Shown one piece after another: positions 49,501 through 61,500 of a stretch of 64,000 nt of DNA. The first letter of the stretch is position 1. Each line of letters opens with the position of its first letter. The notes beneath the pieces were generated by a model. That model had not been told where the DNA came from. It did not search any database and was given only the letters and a program-made list of their open reading frames with translations. The DNA comes from Fragum whitleyi. Its lineage: Eukaryota > Mollusca > Bivalvia > Cardiida > Cardiidae. A program made the position numbers and the translations under genes. The DNA is taken from contig OX411551.1 in NCBI GenBank assembly GCA_948146395.1, forward strand, positions 61,828,154-61,892,153, in the 5' to 3' direction.

Positions 49501-52500
49501 CCCTGAAAGTCAGGGGATGTATGTGCTTGCAATTAAAGATATTATTTTCGATATTAAAATTCATATTTACCACAAACAGATAAAGATCACAAAAACGCAC
49601 ACGATAAGCTTGCGACAAATAAGATTTGTTTTTATAGATATGCTGAAATAGGGAACACAGTTGGTCATTTGGCTCCTCTAAAAAGTGATAATTATAACAT
49701 ACAGGTAGACAAATATATTAATATAATTGTATATGATGTTGAGAATAATAACTAGTCTTTAGATTTCAGGCATTTCAATGTGATTCTGATATGCACTGCT
49801 TACAAACACTTGACATTCTTGGCCTAGGTGCCACATTTATTGATTTTTACTCCCTTTTGCACCCAATGACCTTTGACCTCATTTATTGACCTTAATAATG
49901 ATATTTCGGTTGGGCAACAGGCAGGTTCTGAAAGAGCAGATGCAACTCTTCAACTTAAGCCCTGTTGCCCTTCATGCCGCGAAAGTGCCCACAAACTCGA
50001 TTTCTAGCGCACTTATTTCCATTTGGCCGCCTGACTAATAATTATGAGGGTGGATTTTGTACCGTGCAAAACCATGATATTGAAACAACAATTTATTAAC
50101 CCTTTACTACACAATCCATTGTGTTAGTCACCAAAATGGTTATCTTAGGGAAAACATTGTTTGAAAAGAAGGAATTGCTTGTAAAAAACATTTTCTTCTT
50201 TTATCCTAATGCTTTTTACATTTTTTTTATTCATTTTTGGAGATGGGCTCAGTAGATGACAAAAATTTTCCCAGTTCAGTTTAAAAAGATTGAGTAGTAC
50301 AGAAGCAAGTCTTTGAAACAGTTATATCTTCTTTTTTGCCAGAAGTTAAAAAGAAGAAAAAAATGTCACATTTATTTAGAGTTTAAAAAATCTCAACATA
50401 CAAGTCTACATGTATGCCATGATTCTCTTTGCAGATGTTGTCAATTGAGAGAAAAAGTTAAGAATTGGTCTTTTTTTAGCTCACCTGAGCACAAAGTGCT
50501 CAAGGTCAGCTATTGTGATCGTAGAAAGTTCCGTCTTAAGTCGTGCGTCGTCCGTCTTCCACGATTTCTTTAAACATCTTCTTCTCCTAAACCAGTGGGC
50601 CAATCTTGATGAAACTTGGCAGGGATGTTCCTTGGGTCAAGTTCTACCAAAGTTGTTCAAATAAAGGAAATCCACCCTTAACTTTCCCTTTACCCTTAAC
50701 ATAAAGGGTGAAAATATGAAAATCTTAAATAATTCTTCTTCTCTGAAACCAGAAGGCAGACAGCTTTCATATTTGGTATGTAGCATCATCTAGTGGACCT
50801 CTACCAAGTTAGTTCATATCAAGACCCTGGGGTCATATTTGGGCTCCACCCTGGCGCAACCCTTTTTACATAGAATCAAAGAGCGAAAATCTTTTAAAAT
50901 CTTCTTAAATCAAAACCAGAGGGCACACTGCTTTCATTTTTGGTATGTAGCATCACCTAGTGGGCCCCTACCAAGTTTGTTCATATCAAGACCCATGGGT
51001 TATATTTGGGCTCCACCCGGGCGCATCTCTTTCAGCTCATCTGAGCATGATGGGTGAAAATAGGAAAACCTTCAAAAATCTTCTTCTCTGAAACCAGAAG
51101 GCAGAAAGCTTTCATATTTAGTATGTAGCATAATCTTATTGACCTTTTCCAAGTTTGTTCATATCAAGACCCTGGGGTCACATTTGGGGTCCAGCTGGGT
51201 GCATCCCTTTTAACATAGAATCAAAGAGTAAAAAGGCATACCTGTCTTGCTCTTCGCTGGAAACGTTCCATGGTATTGATCTTAGGCAATTATCTTCTTT
51301 TTGACATCTGCCTTTCTAATTAATGTGATGTCCCAGGGGTCAAAGAGACTCAGGTGAGTGATCTAGGACGATCTTGGTCCTCTTGTTCTTATTTACTTTT
51401 CTTTTTTTTTTTTTAGATTGAAATAATTGAACTTTCCGAACCGTCTATCTCTTGATTCGTGTTCACTTTTTTTCACTTCAACAGATGTCTGATCAGTAGG
51501 CTGATCTGGAGCTTTCCATTTTCAAAATATGTTATCCGACGGAATTAAGCACATACACGGTAAAAGAGATTCAAGATAGTTTGAAGGACACGGAGCAATC
51601 ATTTACTTGCTACGAATAGATCGGGTCGATCATGTGTTTTACGATTGTCTTCGTCTATTTGGGGCCCTCCTCAAATTCAATTACCGGTATATGATTAGTG
51701 AAACAACTGCTTCAATCAATATATAAATGGTTTACATGTTTCGTTATGCATAACAATCGCCAAAACACATCGCTGGGCAGAGTCTAGATTCCATTCATTG
51801 ATAGTCAGGCTCCACCTACAAGGTCTATGAATAACCGATTACCAATGGCTGTTGGCGCCATTTAAGGCCGCACCTACCGCACCCGTCTATCGGACTTGAG
51901 ATATGGCTATTATCGATTTTTTACACGACAGTTAACTTACTGAAACAATCAAATACATGTTATACACAGCCGAGAGGTTATAAGTCAGGACGCTTGCCTT
52001 AGAAAAACTTGTCGTCCGGTGGAATCCTTTGATAGGATTTTTTGTCGTCCCTTGAGAAAAGTTGTTGTCTCAGACACTACTGTCGTTTCCGAGATGTATA
52101 TCTCTGCTAGAGGTCCCATTAGCCCTGGCCCTAAACCCTGAAGTTCAGTATTTTCATTTCTTTTTTTTTTTAATTTCACCGAAGTATAAGTTAATACTGT
52201 ATAGAGTGTGGTCTGAGGTGACCGACTAGGATACTCTTTGATATTAACTCTACAAAAATCATGGCAACATAGTAACATCTCCATATTATATTATTCATTT
52301 CACAGAGTCTGGTATAACATCACTTACCAAGATACTCCATGATATCAACTCTACACAGGATCAAGTTTCTGCATCTGAACAGATACTCATAGTAAGTCAT
52401 AGTGCAATCATTCTATTTGATCTATAGACAAGGATATAGGTAATGAAGAGTAAATAAATGATATTGTAAAATCTTTATTTCTCATTGTATTTTCAGGCCT

Positions 52501-55500
52501 TTTTTATGAGTTTTCATTTGTATTGTCTTGCAACTGTGACACTTTTATTTAGAACCAGCCACCGTAATAGTTTGTTGAATTTCCAATCATCAAAGCAGTA
52601 AAGGGAATTGCTTGATGAGAATGAGTGTGCAAATGTTGTATTGAAGTCTAACAACAGTATTTTGTTGATTGGCAAACAAAAGCACTTTGTAAAGACAGGT
52701 TGAATAAAGCTGTATTTACTAGGGTATACTGGCCCACGGATGATTTCAAAGGATCTGTGAAATACTATTGTAAGTGCCTATAATCAGGATTCAACGCTAA
52801 GGGGAGTCCAGGAATATGAGACTCCTTATTTTTAAAGGCTGGGCTCTCTCAATTTCCCATTTTGGATTCTGTTGGACTCAATTATCATAAATGAGAATAT
52901 CAAATCTCCAATCCAGAGAAAGGTTTCTCATTTTTGGAGGTAACATTGTGGAAAAAAAGAAATTGCTTGCCACAAGCAATTTCTTCTTTCCCACGATATT
53001 TCCCCTAGTTTTAAAAATTTGGACTCTTTACTTTTAGTCAAATCCCGGATTATTTATAGGCACTTACAATACTTGTGCACTGATCAACACTGAGCTATGT
53101 TCAGTAGTTTTGCTCTGATCTAGTTTTGGGCAATTTGTTTCAAGTCATGATTGATTGTCAGTTTTTAGTTAAAAGAGCACAATGGACAAATGATCGATAC
53201 TACAATCAGTTTCTTAGAAATCAATACAATTCTAAATGAATGTTAATGTTGAATAATGATAATACCAAATAATTTCTTTTGTAATTAAGATATAAAACTC
53301 ATAATAAGCATATATATTGATCTCAACATCTGTACATATCAAGGTCAAGATCATCGGACAAGATTGAGATTGTCTATCAAGGTCAAAATTGAAAATAATC
53401 AAAGTACAATTTTTTTTTTTAAAAATAGTAATAAGAACATTTCAAAAACATCCAGGTTGGTTAAAGAATTAATCCAAATATTGATAATTAAAAATCTGAC
53501 AAGATCATTTGACCATGACAGGATGGTCTATAAAGGTCAACCTTTTAAAAATTAAATTGAAATGTGACTGTTAGCTATTTGATGCATGACTGTAAGTGTT
53601 TAAGTTGCAAAAACCTACATAATTGGTGCTGACGTCATATCGTCGGCTCCGTTCTATAAGGACGTATATGCCATTTTCCATTTTTTCTTTTATTGCGTTT
53701 TCGCACACATACGATATTCCAACTTCTTTTGCAAAGATCCTAGACCTGATAGCTAATCGTGTCCCCCCAAAAAAGCTTCATGGACTTGTAAGATACGTCA
53801 TTTTCGCACCAGAAGTGGTCAAAAAGTGAAGTTCAAAATGACTTATTGACATTTTTGATAATTGTTCATGTTTCCTTATAATAAAAGTGTATTTTAAAAG
53901 ATCAGTTTGATAAAGAATACAACCTTTACCCAGGCTAGATTATTCTCGTGTCTCAGTTACATACATAAAAATTGTTATATGCGTTTTTCACTTTTTTTCG
54001 AGAACTGTCTCACTCAAAGGCTTTCGGGGTCTCGTATGCACCCGAAAAAGATTTTTTAAACAGGCGATTAGTCCTATATCTTATATAACATCAAATTTAA
54101 TTAATTTTTTTCGTGCATTTATCTTTCATGCCTTTTTTTGTCTATACGGCATTTTGTACCGTAAAAATTAAGTGAAAAAAATGACGTACTTGACAATTTT
54201 TTTGTTGTTATTCTTAAATAACTCGTTATAGAGACAAAATTTAATATAAATGACGACAGATAATATATTTAGTGATTCGATTTAAAATGTTTTTGACCAA
54301 AACCAGTGTTTATAGGTAAAAAGATATTAAGTTTTTTCCTTCTCCTGAAAAGTAGGCTTTTCCCGTATTTGTCCTTATAGAACGGAGCCGACGATTTCCT
54401 TTTTACTATGAAGCAAAATGGCTGTGATGATCCATATAACCATATTTTAGTGATAGGATTTGTTAAATGTCTCCATGAAGGCATTTTCCCTGAAACATAG
54501 AAATTAAGAAGGTTTTATGAAGTTTTTTTTGTTATGTTTGAGATAAGAGCATATTTGGAGCGCTTACTCCTTTTTGAAAGGTTTGATGAACAATGAGTTT
54601 GCAAGAACAAACTCCCAAAACCGTCATTAATGTTTCAAAACATCAAAATGCTTCAATTCAACCATTAATAACCAATTAATCGATCATAAACCCAAACCAA
54701 CTGATGATGGGTTTTATCGATTAATCAGCCCATCACTACTCTGATCTCAAATTCATGTTTTGCCAGAGTGACGGTACGACAGTTGAAGAAGTCCAGGGTC
54801 TCCAGGAAGTACAGGTGACCGCTCCGGGGACAGACGGTAAACATCAGATCATAACGGTGTATACAGAGGGAGGAGATGCTCATGGGATACCTCCTTCCCT
54901 CCTGACAGGGTCGGGCGAGGATGGGATAGACAATCCACAAGTTATAATACAGGAGATTACATTACCGGATGGCCTGACGATTGATCAAGGCTTGGTGATT
55001 GCTAACCCTCAAGTAACAATGAAGAAAGTCACCCCTAGAGGAACCAGTAAGTGTCCTTACTCTTTTCTTCAGATTAAGCAAATTAAAGTATAAAGTATAA
55101 TGTGTCCAAAAAACCTTGATGTTTGGCATTGTTTTTTCTACCCAATAAAATAAGCATGAATCCCACCCAAAAGTAATTTGAATTCTTATGGATGCAATCT
55201 AAATTAAACAATTCAATATTATTATCGTTTCATACATAGGGTATAAAAGAAATCAACATAAACAGAAATGTGTCAATAGACACTTAAGCGTTAACATTGA
55301 TAAATCTTTTTATGATTTGAATAAACTGTTCAAGACTAAATTTATTTTTTTCTTTCTTACTCCTTCTAAAACCATTTTTAGCTCCACTGGCTGAAAGCCA
55401 CTGGGGCTATTGTCATGGCGTTGTGTCCGTCGTGCATCCGTCCATACCTATGTGCGTCCGTGCATCCGGTTGAAATCTTTTTCTTTAAAAAATCTTCTCC

Positions 55501-58500
55501 TCAGTAACTACTGGATGAATTTCAACCAAACTTAAAAGGAATGATCCTTGGGTGACCCTCTATCAAAGTTGTTCAAGAAATTTTGATCCAATAAAAAACA
55601 TGGATTAAATGGGCGTGGCTAATTTCCAAATATGGTAAAAAGTGAGTTTTCTCAGGAAATGATCATTTGGTGACCCTTTATCAGTCAACCAGAAATTATT
55701 GTGATTGGATGAAAAACATGTATTTTATGGGCAGAGGTCATTTTTCTATAATGTTATTTAGTGGAAACTTTGAAATCATTTTCTCAGAATCTAACTGATA
55801 GATATCAACCAAATTTTAAATGAATGATCATTGGATGACCCTTTGTAAGTCTATCAAAAAATATTGTGATCCAATGAAAAATATGTATATTATGGGCGGA
55901 GGTCATTTCTCTTTATGTTATATAGTGGAAAATTTGAAAATCATTTTCTCAGAATGTAATGGATGGATATCAATCAAATTTCACTGAAACATTCCTTGGT
56001 GTTCGTTTATCAGTCTACTAAAAATAATTGTGATGGGATGAAAAATTTGTATTTTATGGGCAGAGGTCATTTATCTATAATGTTATATAGTGGAAACTTT
56101 GAAAATCATTTTAACATCAGTAGAACCCAAAATATTTAAAAATCTAGTCAAAACTTAGATTTGCTATTACAAGAATTTCAAGCCTGTAGAGCAACTCAAG
56201 CCATTCATGGCTTTCTAGTTTCCTTCATGAATTAATGGTTAAGTGATTAATGACCCTTGACTATGAAAAAAATGGCAAGTCCTGATATAACATGTGAAGG
56301 AATTCTATTTATGTTGCAGTCAAGCCTGGAGACAAAGTGTACCAGTGTCATGTATGTAACAAGACATTTAAGCAAGCAGCCAGTTTTCATGGACATTATC
56401 AGTCCCATTTTGGAGGCAAACCATTCCAGTGTGATATTTGTCAGACAGGTGAGCCTTATGATTGTATGTAGTTAAGGTAGTGGACCTGTAATAGTTCGCA
56501 ACATTTTGAAAGTAATGAACTTTAACAGTGTTAACCAAGGTTTCCTAATGATGGTCAGCAGCCAGGACCAACAGCCTTCTTCTTGTCCATGGTCCTGTTG
56601 TTTTGTGTTCTGTAAAAAGTTGTAATACAAACCTAGGGGCTTATTAGAATTATCTGATTTCTATAAGAAGGGTGTGGGTGTTTATTAGAGGCTGCAGATG
56701 TTGTGACACGAACAAATGGCCAGAGATGCCATTACTGGAGATATACAGTTAAACTTGCGTTAAGCCACCACTTAGGGGACTAATAAAAAGCAGTCGCTTG
56801 TTGAAATGGTTGCTTAATACAATATTCAATAATAGATCAGACATGTTATTTGATGGAATATGTAGATTGTTACATAATCCTAAGATTCTATGGGTTCTAA
56901 CGTCATAAGATTCAATGATTATTTCTATCGTGCTTGAAAATGTCCACTTTTTCGGAGATTTTGCTTTACAGTGAACAGACTTTTTTTGATGGTAGCTTAA
57001 TAAAATTGGTCGCTTAATAGAAGTGGTCGCTCGAGCAATATCCACTGTACTACAAGTGCAAAGTTCAGATCAAAACCAAGGGTGATGCATGAATGACTAC
57101 AATTGATCATAGTGTATGAGTGAGGTTTACTGGCCTTTTGAATATTTTAGGGTATAGTGTACCCAGAAGAAAAACTGAAAGGCGTGAAAGCAAAACATTT
57201 ATTCAAGCAATTTACCTTTACATCTGTTATGTTATGTATATTTGAAGGATTTACCCTGAAAGCTGCCCTGGTGGCCCACCAGTCTATCCATACAGGAGCC
57301 AAACCATTTGCATGTGCTCTGTGTAATAAAGGCTTCAGAAGGAAGGATGATATGATCTCTCATATTAGAACACATACAGGTAGTAATGATTCTTTATTAT
57401 ACTCCCCAATTGTGAAGTGGAGGAGGGTATATATGTTTCACCATGTCAGGCTGTCTTTCCATCCATCGGCCTGTCCATCCACAGACCATTTTCATTTCTG
57501 GACCATAACTTTAGAACAAAGTGACCTAGAATGAAGAAAATTTTACAATTGTTGCGCATGATCCAAGAAGGTGCCCTTATATTCATGGGTCAGTAAGTTA
57601 AAGCCACAATTAAACTTTGTCCAAAAATAATTACAGAACTGGGGACAAAGCACTGGTAGGGAGTACTAGTCTATTTTGCAACAGATCTAGTTGTATACAG
57701 AAGTCAGTCTTAATCAAAGCTGATTTATCATTGATAGGAAACCAAAACATCATAACTCCAGCCTACACAAGCAAAGATACAAAGTTTTGGTTGCTATTTG
57801 ATAACAATTCTCAAAGGTTTTTTTTTTCCAGCAAACTCCTAGAATATGTATACAATCCTTTCCAATGGAAGGTTCACTCAGGAAAAATGTTCTGTCTTAA
57901 TATTATTATTGACTTAATTATTGTGATAATATCATGTGCATTTAGAGGAAAAAATGTATTTCAAATGATGGTCTTTATTAATAATTTGTAGAAAAAAACT
58001 TTATTTTGAAAAATAATTTCATTTAAACAGAGGTCTACATAACCAGGAATAACCAAGCATCAATAAAATCTGAAGAGACAATTCCAATGAGTACCCTCAA
58101 TAAAGGTTGTTTGCAACAGTTATAATATTTGAAGTAAAAGTCTGAAATACCCTCTCTATCTGTAGCTCTGATCATTTGAAGAAACATAAATTATATGGAA
58201 GAAAAATAAAAAATTTGGAAGAAACATAAAAAAACAGTAATTAAAAACATGTTTTTATTGACCACTTAAGGGACCACTTACAGGACCACCAACAAGTTGT
58301 TGAAGAGAAAGGTAACTTAGTACATGATTTGATTAGAAATATAATTTTGAATGAATTATATGTATGTTATTGCAAATGTATTAATAAACCTCTTTTGATA
58401 AAATTCAATAGAATCGTCTCATATCAACTTAGGATTTATCTCCGATATTTTATGTACCAATAATATCTACCTTTTAAGATATTTTGATGTAAAGAGGTGA

Positions 58501-61500
58501 TTGAGAAATTGGTCACTTAGTAAAAATGTTCACTTAATAGAAGTGGACTATCCAGCAAGATTGGCTGTATATTTCAGGTGAGAAGCCCTATGAATGCGAT
58601 ATATGTGGTAAAAAGTTCAAATATCGTAACCAGATACCTAAACATCGACGGGCACATACGGGTGACAAGCCTTATAAATGTGAACACTGTCCAAAATCCT
58701 TCACGTCAAACATCCATCTTAAACGACATGAACGGACACATACAGGAGAACGACCCTACGTCTGTGTCGTCTGTCAGAAAGCCTTCACTCAATGTGGTCA
58801 TCTGCAGGTCAGTATAAACTAACTTTGTGCTGTAAAGCAAACTGTGTCCAAATACCATACATTACAGGCTGAGATTATAAAACTTGTCTTGTAATCATCT
58901 GTAATTTACAAAATAATTATCCTCCTTTTGAAGAAGAAGGGATTTATTTCTTAGCACTTGTCGGTCAGTCTTTAGACCATTTTTTGTCAAGAGCATATCT
59001 CAAAAAGTATGCTAGCTAGAATCATGAAACTCCACAGGTAGATAGATATCATTGAGGAGATGTGCAGTGCACAAGAACCATAACTAAACTCATCATATTT
59101 TTTTCAGTTATTTCCCTTTGTTGATTGACAAAGAATAGGCTATTGACCTTCTCTTATTTTGGGCAAAAACGTTTTACAAACATTTTTTGTTGGATTTTTA
59201 TTTAATCACTTTAGAAAACTTTTGATTAAGTTATAAAGGAAAATGTTGCACAACTTTTAAAGTTGGCATATTCATGAATGTTTTGGCTTAAAAAGCTGCA
59301 AGTAAAATTTGAAATTTGATGAAATTAACAGCTGAGTAACTAAAAAGTTTTACAAGCCCAGGCTCCAAGCTATTTTTATGTAAATTGGTTGGCAGAAAAT
59401 TCTACTAGTGTACAGTAAATGATGTTTAGAAAGTAGATGTTGTAAGTACTTGTCAGGGATGTGGAAATATGGCTTTTCTCCACTTGTCCATGGGCAAGTG
59501 TGGGGTGTGGAAAAACAGATTCTCTTTACTTGTCCATGAGCAAGTAAAGAATGATTTTCTACTTGTTCAGAATGTAAATGAACTTGTCCTCAAAAAATAG
59601 AATAGAAAGATTTTGAGAAAACACTGTTTTTAAAGAAGAAAATGATGAAACCCAGAAACAAGGTTTGCAGAAAAGAACAATAGGCTTATTAATCTTATTG
59701 ATCTATATAGTGCTGTACCAAGATTTGCCCTGGTATTTACGTGTCTACAGACAAGTGGCCTTTCAAAATGTACTTGTCTGCAAATAGAAAAGCCCATGTC
59801 GGACAAGTAGGGCATGGGAATTCTACACCCATGGACATGTAAAAGTCAATTTTCTACTTGTCCAGGATCAAAATGAACTTGCCCACAATGATATTATTGA
59901 GAAAAGCATTGTTTTTAATGAAGAAAATGCTGTTACCCAGCATTTTCTTCATTTAAGACAATGTTTTCTCTCCTTTCATACAAACAAATGTCTTTCATCC
60001 TAGATCTTTTTTGTACTATCAAGATTTGCTCTGGTATTTATTATACCCCCACCTACGAAGTAGAGGGGAGTATATTGGTTTCACCATGTCTGTTCATCCG
60101 TCCGTCTGTAGTCCTTTTCGTTTCCGGAATCTTACTAAAGAACCAAATGACCTACAATCATGAAACTTTATACAAATGTTCCTTATGACCCAAGGAAATA
60201 CCCTTTTGTTTTTTGGGTCGCATCGGTCAAAGGTCAATGTCACTGTCAGCCTTTGTTCAATTTTCGTTTCCGGACCGTTAAGGGAGTGCCCTTTTGTTTT
60301 TGGATCATATAGGTCAAAGGTTAAGGTTGCAGTCAATTTTTGTTCAATTTTCATTTCTGGACTCTAACTCAAAAACCAAGCGACCTAGAATCATGAAACT
60401 TCATGCAAATGCTGCATATAACCTCAATATTTGTTACAAACACATCCTGCACTAATAGCACTTGCATTCTGACAAAGTGCTTGTGGGGGGGGTATTAGTC
60501 CGCTCTGCAACAGTTCTAGTTTGTCCATGGACAAGAAGCCTAGAAAAATGTACTTGCCCTTAAGTTGAAAAGCCTGTGTCAGACAAGTCGGGCATGGGAA
60601 TACCACACCCCTGTTTGTTGGAGGACTTTAGACTCCTTTTTCTTTTCCAGAAGTTAGTGTTGCTTTCTGAACTCTTTAACACATGTTCTTGATACAACAC
60701 ATGTAGTTGTCAGCTGCCTATTTTATACCATATCCTGATTATTTCAGGCTCACATGCGGATTCACACAGACGAGAGACCATTCACTTGCTCCATTTGTGG
60801 AAGAGGATTTAGAGAGAAAAAGGTTATGAAAAAACATGAGAAACTTCACACTACAGAGAGAAAATACAAGTGTGACGTTTGTGGGAAGGGTTTTCTACGT
60901 CAGAGTAATCTAGAACTGCACTCGGTCATGCATCAGAAGGAACGTGATGGTGCCTTGTTAGTTAGACCTAGACCTAAATCAAAGAAAAAGCAAGATGCTC
61001 AAATGAGAGACTTTGTGACAAGTGTTTTGATAAATGTGAAAAAAGTAGATTCTTCTATGCAGACAGATTCTCTAGTGACTGGTTTACCATATCAGGAAGC
61101 TAATTCTGGGAAAACATTTGAAATTGTTGAATCAAAAGATCAGACTGTTCAGTCTTCTTTAGATAGTTATACAGGTCAAGAATCTCATGGCGATATAAAG
61201 ATAGACCCAGTTACGACATTAGAAAGTATAAATGGAGCAGAACATTACACCATGGTTATGCAAGACGATGGAACAGAGAGCTATCTAGTACATTCCTACG
61301 ATCAAAACGCCGTCGGAGAGGAAATAGTGTCACAACAAGTCAATATCTCAAATGGTAACGCAACTGTTACATCTAACTCTAGTTTACAAACGGATACACT
61401 GATTTCGTCCGAGGATGAGATTGCGATACAGGCATTAAATGACATGACAAATCACGATACTGTTGCGGTTACAGACAACCAGATAAATTCAAATCTAGGT

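Noticed and set aside
57157..57534. 125-codon frame as a stand-alone zinc-finger protein
   Set aside because: Only 57248-57379 is exon. The rest is intron and Helentron-like element 5 sequence read through.
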